64,000 bases of DNA from Datura wrightii. Lineage: Eukaryota > Streptophyta > Magnoliopsida > Solanales > Solanaceae. Below, piece after piece: positions 33,420 through 43,978 of this stretch. The stretch lies in assembly GCA_035772735.1 (NCBI GenBank), contig JASDFA010000010.1, positions 134,357,001-134,421,000 of the forward strand. Reading direction: 5' to 3'. The position numbers and the translations under genes are program-made. The notes under the pieces are model-generated. The model saw nothing but the letters and a program-made list of their open reading frames with translations, was not told the origin of the DNA and did not search any database. Position 1 is the first letter of the stretch, and the number at the start of each line of letters is the position of its first letter.

Positions 33420-34655
33420 TTGACAGGAAAAAAAATGGCAAGCAGGCAAGAAAAGGGGAAAGGCGCATCAACATCTGGCGCCGGAAGAAAGAGAATCAGA
33501 CTGGGCACAGCAGTCCCAGCAGCACCAGCGGTTCCATGCGGCCAACGCCGCCAATACGGAACTAGGTGGGTGACGAAAGAGGGGAAGAAGTGGTACACAA
33601 AGCACAAGGAGAGCAAGTACTTCCCCGAGGAACACATAGCACGGGAACCATTGGCACAGGAGTTCCCTAGGATTGTCCGCAGGATCGTGGCAGCTGGGCT
33701 CAACTTCATCTTTGAAGAGCCCAAGGAATGCAACTTGCACTTGATTCGGGAATTCTACGCCAATTGGAACCCGACTCTCAGAAGTCACACCATCAAAATT
33801 AGAGGGCAAATAGTCACCTTTGAGCCCCACCACCTCAATGCTATCCTAGGGGCGCGGGACACAGATGCCCACGTGCTTCGACAAATGAACATCACTCCAC
33901 CATATGCGGACATCAGATGCACCTTCTGTGGAACCCGATCGACAGCTAGATGGAGCAGACACAAGGAGAGGGGCTACCATCAGACTTTGCCCTATTCACA
34001 GATGAACAGGGAAGCCAGGATATAGCTTAAGATCATGTGTTCCTGTCTAATCCCGGGGGTACATATGACGGATGTAACCCGGGATCGTGTATGCCTGGTG
34101 TACGCCCTGATGAAAGGGCTGGAGATCAACGTGGGGGCGGTGATTATCTCCGCCATGAAGAGAGCACTGTTGCATCAGGGGCATAGATACGGATTTGGTG
34201 GACTACTCACCACATTCCTGAGGGGCCTAGATGTTGAGGAAGAGGCCCTTGACTACATCCCACAGATGGAGCGGCGAGCCTTAGATGACACCAAAACTAA
34301 GGCTCCCGACACCACCCACGGGCCAGTGCTTACACTAGGCGAGTGACATGCTCATGATGATCAGTATATGGCTCACATGTACGGGATGTAGATGCTCCAG
34401 CTGAGGATAGGCGGGAGGCCGGCAATAGAGGAGGAGCTATGGCAGCTCGAGCTAGACTACCCTTTTGGCTAAAATGCCAGGGCTCTATGCCGAGTGGGGC
34501 CAGCTTTTATGGAGCCCACGGATGATGATCTCCCCATAGATGAGGAGATACGTCGGGAGGACTCTGATGTGGAGTCCGATGATGACGATGGGGGTGATTC
34601 AGACATGGGAGATGAAGCAGCAGCACCTGATGAAGAAGTGGAGTATTTTGATTGA
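33420..34655 (+). pseudogene. ORF3, 'putative plant transposon protein' type (El-7)
   Basis: Open for 201 codons, then stops at 34023, 34344 and 34389 and after 'PFG' (34468-34473). Start is either 33420 or the ATG at 33435 (MASRQEKGKG...). The N-terminus is basic and serine/glycine-rich, followed by 'YGTRWVTKEGKKWYTKHKES' and 'LIREFYANWNPTLRSHTIKI', then the domain also seen in El-4: 'FEPHHLNAILGARDTDAHVL', 'LIPGVHMTDVTRDRVCLVYA', 'GLEINVGAVIISAMKRALLH', 'LTTFLRGLDVEEEALDYIPQ'. The end is an acidic D/E tail (EEVEYFD). It is separate from gag-pol and has its own leader of over 800 bases. Function is unknown; no signal peptide or membrane segment is visible, which argues against a classical envelope. 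Confidence 0.78.
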
Positions 34656-36464
34656 TCAGGGAGTTCGACCACCCAATTTTTTTGTGCTATTTTAATTTTT
34701 GTGAACACTGGGGACAGTGTTCGAGATAAGTGTGGGGTGGGAGTAGTTAGGTGCTGGTTGTGCTTGTATGTATGTTCTAATCTGTTATTGTGCCTGCGAA
34801 TAAAATTTTCTGACCTTGTGATTTGTGAATGCTAAGTGTTGTTCTGTATTGTAATTACATGTGAAACTATTGTATGTTGCTGAATGTTGCTAGCTGATTT
34901 TGTACATATTTTTGTTTATCAAAATGATCGATATTTTTAAAAAGAAATTCTTTTTTTTTCAATTCTTGGGTTTCTCAGCGTTTGTTTTCGGTTCTTTTAC
35001 CGAGAATGGTCCCATTGAACCAAAGTCTTAGTTAGTGATCGTTCCCTATGATGGATGGATGACGACCGTCTAAGGGAAATGTAGTCGTTAGGAGTAGATT
35101 CTTTTACATTTACATTTTTTTAGTTGTTTTTCTTTTGTGGGTTGCATCCCAAAACTTGTAGTTACTTTATGGTTGCGGAATTCTGGTTGCGTGTTGTACA
35201 TGATATTTGAAATGCAAAGGTGATTCGTATGAAAGCATGCAACTTTGTAAATATGTGGAGATACCTAGGCCATAGAGTCGATTCAGTGTGATTGAGGCTT
35301 AATTTTGAATTCTTGTAATTAGCTGATCGAAGAGTCTGTGAATACGTCTTGAATTAAGCATGTGCAACAAGTGTGAAGTGAGGTTTTGTTATTCCATGCT
35401 ATTGTGAAGTGTCTAGAACTTGCCTGGTGTGTGTATAAAATGAAATGAAGGAGGTGTATTGTAGGAAAGGATGTAGGCATTTCTTTGTTTTTAACCAAAA
35501 GTTTCTATTTTTCATTATCGTACCCACCTTGATTGTGTACCCTAGTCAGCCCGTTGAGCCTTTAGCCTATTCTTTTTTTTCTTTTGTCAAAAAGTGTAAA
35601 CCGAGCTTAATCCCTTCTTTTCATTAGCCGTAAATTTGATCCAAAACTCTTAAGCGCTTAAGAAGAGAAAATAATTTTTCCAAAGTGTCAAAGAGTGAGA
35701 ATGGTGAAAAGAAAAGAAAAGCAGAGTGATGGAAGGAAAGAAAAGGTTGAAGGTGCACTTGTTATAAATAAACTATAATGAAGGTGTATGAAAACTCTTT
35801 GTTGTTGTGTCAAGGGTGCTTAATAAGATGGGCCAAACTAAAGAAAAACTTCAAGAATGGAAGGATGAGGAAAGAAACAATGCCCATGAGTTTGATGGGA
35901 TGTATTGAAAAAGCGCTTAAGGATGCTAGTGGCTATTATTGGCTAGCCCAATATTTACTAGTTCCGTAGCTGACATTACAACCTGTTAAAGTCCTACGTG
36001 ATCTTACATCACACTTCTTTATATTAGTGGAGTAATACACTAAAGGCAAGCTTATGGGTCATGACATGATGCATGTGAATTCTTTTGGGAGAGAGAGCGA
36101 AATTGTGTTTATATGCCCCTGCTTGTAATTTTGTGAGTTCATATGATCAAAAAGGGGAAAATTCTCTTGTGTTGTGAGGGAACATGCTTGATGAAAGATT
36201 AATTTTCATGTTGTATGTCTTGATCAGCTGATTTGCATGGGTTTGCCAATATCGAGAGTCGATTCTTAAGTCTAGGAGGTCTTGATGTATTGAAGGTCAT
36301 TGCATTGATAGGACCATGCATGTTTTCTTGATGATTTGCTGTATTGAATAATCGGTATGACCGTAACCTAAATTGTCGAACCAAAGTAGCGAGGTTGGGA
36401 TGTAAATTGCATGAGGTGTAAGATTGTTGTTCGAGGACGAACAAGGATTTAAGTGTGGGGTAAG
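34656..36464 (+). other. Long 3' non-coding region of El-7
   Basis: It parallels 13457-15247 of El-4 from end to end: 'CCCTATGATGGATGGATGAC' (35047), 'GTGTCTAGAACTTGCCTGGT' (35408), 'GTCCTACGTGATCTTACATC' (35991), 'GGCAAGCTTATGGGTCATGA' (36044). It ends in 'TTCGAGGACGAACAAGGATT' and AAGTGTGGGGTAAG, the polypurine tract at 36451-36464. Short ORFs here are not supported. Confidence 0.78.
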
Positions 36465-37889
36465 TGATCTTGGGCAAATTTATATGCCCAAGTGATACTC
36501 AAATGTGTCATTTTAGCCTTGTTTATCTATCAATGTTTATACATTTTCATGAGATTGGTAATAAAATGTGAATTTATACTAACCAACATGATTAGCATTG
36601 TTTTGCAGGTAAGATGTAATTTTGGGAAGCTAAAATGCGTGTTGGAAGAGATCGGGGTAGGACTCGGATGTGAGCAAAGGACAAGGCATTGGAAGGCACA
36701 AAATAAAGAGGCTCCGCGATGGAGCCGTGTCACGCTGCCATCACGGAGGCCTCCTGCCTGGATAGGGAATTTTCGGCCTATTTCAAATGAGGGTTCGCGT
36801 TGGGTCCGTGGCACGGTGCCCTGGCTCCACATTGCACGTCGTGCCACGTTGGGCCTTATTACCTGGACCCCCAATTTCCAGTGAGGGTCCGCGACGATGG
36901 CGTGTCACGGAGGCAGTGCTCTGCGATGCACTCCGTGACACGTTGCTTGTTATTCCAGGAAAAATTTCCACTAGTATAAATAAAACACTTAGGTTCATTT
37001 TTCAATATTCTAACTTGGGGGAGCAAGAACGTAGGTTACAGGCAGTTGAGGGGACGAAATTATCAGGGTTTTTCTCTCTTTCCTTCTCCTTGAATTCAAT
37101 TGCTTGTATGTTTAACACTCATTTAAAGATGTTTAATCCACAAATGAGTGGCTAATTCCTCTTCTTGTTGAGGTTAGGAACAATTGTATTGAAATGTGAT
37201 TGTTGATCAAAATTGGTTTTTCATCTTTTCTTCCATGGTTGTTCTATTGATTCTTGTTCTTACTGTATTAATGTGTGGCCTACGTTAATGTACATCTAAA
37301 AAGTCCGGTTTCACTCGAGAGAGCAAGAAATTGGAAAGTTGTGAATTAATAGGATATGATCCTTTCTTAGTTTGGGAAAATTGAGAATTGATTTACCTTC
37401 AGGATAGAAATATACCTGAAAGTCGTATTAGTCAATTTAGGAACCGGGTTTGTATGGCTAGAACATGAATTTTCGTTTAATCACAGAAATGTAGGTGGAC
37501 GGTTCATGATTCTTAAGTTGGGTTTAATACGAGAGTTTTAATCCATTGGCAGTAGTTCTTGACTAGCAACCGGAGGAAAAGGCTAACCAAATGATATTGA
37601 TAATTGATTTCTTTACATGTTCATTTAACCTCAGCATGCTCACATTCATAGTTTAGACTCACAGTAGTTAATCGTTTTAGACTTAGCATAAAAATTAGAA
37701 CCCAAAAATATCAAACTCTTGGTTACACTGTTGTCTTCATTGTTAAAATTAAAATATAGTAACACTTGAGTAGTTCGTTACCTTATCCCAGTCCCTGTGG
37801 GATCAATACTTGGCTTACTTAAGCCACTTTACTACTTGTTCGACCACGTGCACTTGCGTGTAGTTTTATATCCAACAAACGACCAAATA
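36465..37889 (+). repeat. 3' LTR of El-7
   Basis: It is 1425 bases, matching 28145-29577 with scattered substitutions and a 9-base deletion (CCGCGATGG repeat) near 36720. Hairpin at 36900-36944 with one change in the loop; TATAAATA at 36975-36982. GGGAG follows at 37890. Confidence 0.92.
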
Positions 37890-37894
37890 GGGAG

Positions 37895-39400
37895 CCTCGG
37901 TATTGGAGCTCAAAGAACTTTCGTATCACTTGTTGTATGTATTTCTGGGAACCGATAACACTTTACTGGTCATTGTTGCAGCTAACTTGGAGGAATGGCA
38001 AGTGGAGGTTTTGGTCTCCATTCTGAAGAGATATAAAAAAGTCATCGGGTGGACCATTGCGGATATTATTGGAACTCCAGCCGGTATTTGCACTCATAAG
38101 ATCTAGCTAGAGCAAGATTGTATTTCGAGCATTTAGCATCAGGCTTAGGTTGAATCCACCTATGCAAGAGGTTGTCAAGAAGGAAATCATCAAGTGGTTG
38201 GATATGGGTGTGGTTTACCCTGTTGCCAACAGCAAATAGGTGAGCATAGTTCAGTGTGTACAGAAGAAAGGAGAAAGCACGGTGGTCCCAAATACTAACA
38301 ATGAGCTTATTCCACTCAGACCAGTCATCGGTTGAAGAGTATGCATGGACTATAGGAAGTTGAACCGTTGGACTCAGAAAGATCACTTTCCTATGCCATT
38401 CATGGATCATATGCTAGACCGACTTACAGGCAGAGGATGGTACTATTTTCTTGATGGTTATTCGGGGTACAATAAGATATCTATAGGCCCCGAAGACCAA
38501 GATAAAACCACTTTCACCTGTCTATATGGTACATTTGCTTTTAAGAGGATGTCGTTCGGGTTATGAAATGCACCCGCCACTTTTTAGTGTTGCATGATGT
38601 CTATATTTTCTAACATGATGGAGGACATCATTGAAGTCTTTATGAATGACTTTTCAGTGGTGGGTGATTCATTCGATGATTGTTTGGCTCATTTGATCAA
38701 GGTGTTGTAGCAGCGTGAAGAGACCAACTTGGTGCTTAACTAGAAAAGCGCCATTTCATGGTCAAAGAAGGTATAGTGTTGGGCCATAAGATTTATGGTA
38801 AGGGTATTGAGGTGGACAGGACCAAGATCAAAGTAATTGCTAGTTTACCACCTCTAATTTCAGTGAAAGGTGTTCAAAGCTTTTTGGGTCATGCAGGGTT
38901 TTATAGGAGATTCATCAAGGACTTCTCAAAGATTGCACATCCTTTGTGTAAACTGCTTGAGAAAGAGGTGAAGTTTGTTTTTGATGAGCCATGTCTAAAG
39001 GCTTTTGAATGCCTAAAAGAGAGATTGACCACTGCCCCCATTATGGTGGCACCTGACTGGTCTTTATTGTTCGAGGTTATGTGTGATGCTAGCGGAGTGG
39101 CCCTGGGAGCTGTGTTGGGTCAGAGGCGTGAAAAGATTTTTCATCCTATTTATTATGCTAGAAAGGCTCTTAATGAATCTCAGAAAAATTATACCGTGAC
39201 AGAACAAGAGTTGTTGGCTGTAGTTTTTACATTCGAGAAGTTTCGGGCATACTTGCTTGGAACTAAGGTGATAGTTCATAGAGACCATGCAACTTTAAGA
39301 TATCTGATGACAAAGAAAGATGCTAAGCCACGGTTAATTTGATGAGTTCTGCTGCTGCAAGAGTTTGAGTTCGAGGTGAAAGACCAAAAACTAGGTGGCA
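37895..39400 (+). pseudogene. Reverse transcriptase and RNase H (El-5)
   Basis: Pol of El-5, resumed after El-7. 'LLYVFLGTDNTLLVIVAANL' and 'RYKKVIGWTIADIIGTPAGI' are the RT lead-in. Several stops follow to 38340. RT blocks: 'MDYRKLNRWTQKDHFPMPFM', 'YYFLDGYSGYNKISIGPEDQ', 'YGTFAFKRMSFGL'. The catalytic block reads FMNDF (38641-38655) where the family has F.DDF, so one of the two catalytic Asp is Asn. From 38758 the frame is open for 194 codons: 'SFLGHAGFYRRFIKDFSKIA' (RT end) and RNase H with 'FEVMCDASGVALGAVLGQ', 'YTVTEQELLAVVFTFEKFRA' and 'HRDHATLRYLM'. Multiple stops and the D-to-N change make it inactive. Confidence 0.85.
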
Positions 39401-40740
39401 GATCACTTATCAAGATTTGAACATGATGCAGCACTTCGAAATGAGCTAGACATAGATGATGCATCCTCCGACGAGCAGGTTTTAGTTGCGTCACAAGATC
39501 TCATCCCGTGGTTTGCAGACTTCGCCAATTATTTGGCAAGTGATGTTGTATTGGAGCACTTATCTTTTCATCAGCGGAAGAATTTCATGTCTGACGCGCA
39601 GAAGTTTTTCTAGGATGAGCCTTATTCTACATATATACTGCTGGGGTGATTCAGAGATGCGTGCCAGAGGTGGAGATGTTGAGCATATCGGACACTCGCC
39701 ACTCATCCCCTATTGGGGGTCACCACAACGGGATTCGCATACCCCACAGATTCTACAATGTGGGTACTATTGGCCAATCATTCACCAGGATGTGCATGAT
39801 TTTGCAAAGGCATATGATGCATGCCAAAGGCAAGGAGGCATGAGATTCCTCTTACTCTTATCCTTGACATTGAGCTATTTGATGTGTGGGGCATTGATTT
39901 CATAGGCCCATTCGTGAGCTCAAACGGGATGAAGTATATACTTGTTGCTGTGGACTATGTTTCGAAATGGGTGGAGGCAGTTGCGCTTCCAAATAATAAA
40001 GGGAAGAGTGTCAAAGAATTCTTGAAGCGGAATATTTTTGCCAGATTTAGGAATCCCAGAGCCATCATTAGTGATGGGGGTTCGCACTTCTGTAACCTTT
40101 TGTTTCGGACTTTATTAGAAAAATATGGGGTGAAACACAGGGTGGAAACACCCTATCATCCTCAATCTAGAGGGAAAGTTGAAGTCTCCAACTGGGAAAT
40201 AAAGACCATTTTAGCTAAGACTGTGAATGCTAACCGGATAGATTGGTCTAGGAAGCTAGATAATGCTTTATAGGCTTATCGGATCGCATTCAAGACTCCT
40301 ATAGGTATGTCTCCGTCTCAGCTTGTGTATGGGAAAGCATGTCATCTTCTAGTTGAACTTGAGCACAAAGCTATGTGGGCGCTCAAGAAGCTGAATTTGA
40401 ACTGGAGCGAAGCTGCGAATTTGAGGCTTGATCAGTTGAATGAGCTAGATGAATTTCGTTTGAAAGCATGAGAGTTCTGAAATTTATAAACTAAGGATGA
40501 AAATTCAGCATGACCGGAAGATTGAGAAGAGAGAGTTCAGCCCGAGTGATATGGTGCTACTATTCAATTCTAGGCTTCGCTTATTTCCTGGAAAGTTGAA
40601 GTCCAAATGGTTGGAGCCTTTTCGAGTGGTTCAAGTATTATCCCATGGGGCAATTGAACTGGAAAACCATGAAGGAAAGTGATTTAAAGTCAATGGTCAA
40701 CAAGTGAAAGAATATCTAGGGAAGAGCAAAGAAATAAAGC
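39401..40740 (+). pseudogene. Integrase (El-5)
   Basis: The N-terminal zinc-binding part is decayed; 'NHSPGCA' and a broken 'CQRQG' region lie near 39780-39840. The catalytic core is open from 39821 to 40273 with the three acidic residues in 'DVWGIDFIGPF', 'RAIISDGGSHFCN' and 'YHPQSRGKVEVSNWEIKTIL'. 'AYRIAFKTPIGMSPSQLVYG' follows a TAG at 40271-40273. The C-terminal part (40497-40682) reads 'FSPSDMVLLFNSRLRLFPGK' and 'LKSKWLEPFRVVQVL', the GPF/Y-like module. There is no chromodomain, consistent with Athila. Stops at several places. Confidence 0.85.
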
Positions 40741-42400
40741 TGGTGGATCTCTAGGCTCAAGGTGAAATCTGAGTAATCCAGAGACTTGCATCGTACCACA
40801 ACGTTAATTTAGCCGATGCATGGGAGGCAACCCATGGAGGTGTTTTGGTGAAGTCTAAGTAGTCAAAATACTCGCGTCGTGTCGCAACGCTAAATCAGGC
40901 GCTTCTTAGGAGGCAACCCAAGTTGTAATTGTAAGAAAAATATAGTGTTCATGTGTGTTATGTTTGCAGGTGATTAAGATGGGAAATTTGAAGCTGAAAC
41001 CAAAAATTTGAACTTGAGTTGCTAGTGCCAAAAAGCACAGAATGAGTCATCATCTGAACAAACAACTCATTAAGTGGATCGTGGTCATTGCCATAGAAAA
41101 TAGTGTCGACAATGGTTGACCAAACGAGTCATTGCCAGTGACAACGAATCATGGGATCTTTCGTTAAGTCTACTGGATTAAAAAGGGAATTAAGTTGTAC
41201 AAGGTGCCAACGAATGACTTAACGAATCGTTGGTAGACCAAACAATTTGTCAAGTGACCTGTTATGAAGCTACTACAGTGCCAATAGAGTTCAGGGCCTA
41301 CGACTCGTTGGGTAGCACCACGAGTCATTACATGAGTCGTTAGGTCCCAAGTAAGATCCTAAACCCAGTTAATCAAACGAACAACCAAACGAGTCGGTGC
41401 TCTGCTTAATGACCCGTTACATGGGTCGTGGTATGTTTTTAAGTAAATCTTCAACCCGACCCGACTCACGTACCAATTAGGGTAATTTGATCTTTAAACA
41501 TACAAAACACCCGATTGTGCCCTCATATGTTATTACCTGAACTTAAACTAAACTTTCCACTCAAAATGTCCCACTTTTTCTTCATCCTCTCAATATCACC
41601 TCTCACTCACAAAGCGCGCACACACACACGCTCGTACTTGAAGCTGCCTAGGTAACAAGCCTCAAATTGCAACTATGCATTGAACTCACATACTGCTAAC
41701 AACTCTTCCTCTAATTTTGATCACTGTGGGTAATATTTTCCTCCTTTTTCAAGTGTTTTAATCGACCCAGCCCTGTAACATTTCTATGCCTTGATGATTT
41801 ATGTTTGATATCAGACGAAAAAGGTAGGTTGTTTGGAACTTAAAATCATGATCAAAAAGTAAATACAATGCTATAAAGAATTTTATCTTTGTTTTTTTTT
41901 TGGATTGAGAAGAGTAATTGATGATAAATATGGGATTGTGATTTGTGATAAACCCTAGTTGCCATTAAATTCTCGTTGAAATCAATCACTGTCATTTTGG
42001 GAAGAATGGGATCTGTGCTTGTGAGATTTTAATTTAGTTGATATGGAACATGGGTAATGTTATTTTTCATATACTCTTGAGCACGAGCCACATAACGAGT
42101 CGTGGTATCACCCAACGACTCGTTGTGTAGCTCGTCCTGAGTGGGAAATGGGAGATGCAGACCAATGTACCTCACGACTGGTCTAACGAGTCATTGCCAT
42201 AAGCAACGGATCATTGTGACCAGTCGTTAAGTCCACTGATTCAAAAAAAGTAAAAAATGACCTGCAGACAAAGAGTTACCTCACGAGTCGTGGCCAATGG
42301 CAACGACTCGTTGAATCCCTCGTCCTGTCTACAGGGACACAATTAAAAGCTGATTTTATTTCATCTTACCTTGCTTACTAACCGTAATTCCATAGGTACA
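40741..42400 (+). promoter_or_regulatory. El-5 stretch between integrase and ORF3 with palindrome arrays
   Basis: It contains the GGGAGGCAACCC-type block twice (40832-40854 and 40897-40925). It then has two clusters of the motif that also fills the El-5 LTR: around 41040-41430 (for example TACGACTCGTTGG at 41300, CACGAGTCATTA at 41320) and 42090-42320 (AACGAGTCGTGG at 42094, AACGACTCGTTG at 42115, CACGAGTCGTGG at 42284, CAACGACTCGTTG at 42301). The second cluster ends about 90 bases before the ORF3 start. A (CA)n-like run is near 41617. No coding sequence is seen. A promoter or leader for ORF3 is inference. Confidence 0.55.
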
Positions 42401-43978
42401 ATGGCACCGAAAGGTACACCAAACAAGGGTCCAGCCAAGAAACAGGTGCCAAAGAGAAGTCATCCATCATATCGTAGACTCAGGGACGCGCCCTCCTCCT
42501 CCAAAGATTCGAGTGGCTCAATGGAGGAATATAAAGTTTAAGAAGAGCAGCTTCAGAGGAGATCCACCAGGGCTAGGACACAACGCCCTACAAATTCGAC
42601 AGCCCTGGTTGATTCTCCTACTCCACTTGCAAGAGACCCACCAAGCCGAGCAGAAGAGAATGTTGGGGCCACAATCTCGATTGCCCTCGAGGGCACCACA
42701 ACTGTCGAGGGTGCTGATGAGTCACGTGCCCAACAGGGGAGCACAGATGATGAGTTGACAGAGACTTCAAATACATCTAATTATCAACCACGGCAGGTGA
42801 GGCGATGGTGTGTTCGTAGTATGTGGGCCATCTACAATAGGGCCATTGCTCCGAATGCAAAAGGCCATCCAAAAAGAAGCATCTATGAGGAGCCCAGACT
42901 GGTCACCAGATGGCTCAAGGACCTCCATGACCTGCAGGCATTATTTGATAGATACAGGTTTGGGTGGTTAACTGAGCCATCGGGGAGCTATAACCCTTGC
43001 CTGATTAGAAAATTTATGTCGCTTATGTAGCCACGTTACAGTTTCTGGCTTTAAGAGGCCAAGACTGGAAGAAGAGGCCCGCATTGATGCAGGTGTTGGT
43101 TCAAGAGACACCTGTCGACATCTCTGAGAGGACTATTTCTAGGCTGCTCTATGGTCCAGACTATCACGCCCCAATAAACACCACCGAGTTTGATCACATA
43201 CTGTTTGAGATCAAGAAAGTCAAAACCAAGAAGCTGAACAGTGAAAAACGAATTAGGAAGTACACTTGGTTGTCACGCATCATTGCCACACGGGGTCCGC
43301 TAGTTGAGTGGTTGCATGGCACCGAGTCCTAGATAAAAAAGGCACATTGAACTTCCAAGATAAATTCGGGTGTTCATTGGTTCGTCATAGGCTGGTACCG
43401 ACCAGGAATGACAATGTGCTTTCACCTAACAGAGTTGCACTAGTAGCTAGCATCACGGAGGGGTACACCATAAACTTCCCACAATATATTGCTGAAGAGA
43501 TTCGAGAACGGGCGATAGTAGACAGCACTACCATTCCCTTTCCCTGCCTCGTTGATAGACTCTGCAGGAGTCACAGGTGCCAGAATTGTCGTAGGTTGAT
43601 CAGCGAATGGTGGTCCATAAGATCAGCGAATGGTGGTCCATAAGATCACCGATCTCGGGTTTATAAGAGACAAAACAAACCCGGTATCGAGAATGAGGAG
43701 TCAGTCTACCGCATCCGCTGGAGCGACTTTATTGATAAAGGCATTGAGCAACGGTATGCATACTGAGGCTGCATTGTTTACTGAGATTGCGGCAGAGCCC
43801 ATAGAGGCCATAGAGAGTGGTAGCAAGCTTGAGGCTACAGACACAGCCGACATTCCCGCACCTACTGAGGTTCTAGAGTCCTCATCCACAACAGCAGCAC
43901 CTCGACCACTTGTTGCACCCTCATGTACTCCTTTAGCCGGTCTAGTCACTATTTCCCAAGAAATCCTAACCGACATGG
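42401..43978 (+). pseudogene. ORF3, N-terminal and central part (El-5)
   Basis: It starts at ATG 42401 (MAPKGTPNKGPAKKQVPKRS), basic like the El-7 copy. A TAA at 42539-42541 is followed in frame by a long serine/alanine/acidic stretch and 'VRRWCVRSMWAIYNRAIAPN', 'EPRLVTRWLKDLHDLQALFD' and 'WLTEPSGSYNPCLIRKFMSL'. After stops and shifts come 'TISRLLYGPDYHAPINTTEF', 'YTWLSRIIATRGPLVEWLHG', then in another frame 'SPNRVALVASITEGYTINFP' and 'YIAEEIRERAIVDSTTIPFP', the core of the plant transposon protein domain. A 23-base tandem duplication at about 43598-43643 lies where the frame changes. The frame runs to 'SQEILTDMA', where El-8 is inserted. It is clearly a relative of the El-4/El-7 ORF3 in layout but diverged in sequence. 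Confidence 0.72.

Larger units (their letters stand above)
28140..37894 (+). mobile_element. Athila-like element El-7 lacking RT and integrase, GGGAG target duplication
   Basis: LTRs at 28145-29577 and 36465-37889 are flanked by a perfect GGGAG (28140-28144, 37890-37894). The Asp-type PBS lies six bases inside the 5' LTR. Coding content is gag plus protease (29732-31882, one frame with three stops) and ORF3 (33420-34655). There is no RT, RNase H or integrase: the protease is followed within 250 bases by the GGGAGGCAACCC block that normally comes after integrase. It is therefore a deletion derivative that must have moved with another element's enzymes. It is inserted between protease and RT of El-5. 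The LTRs differ at several percent by eye, including a 9-base deletion, so it is older than El-6. Confidence 0.93.
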
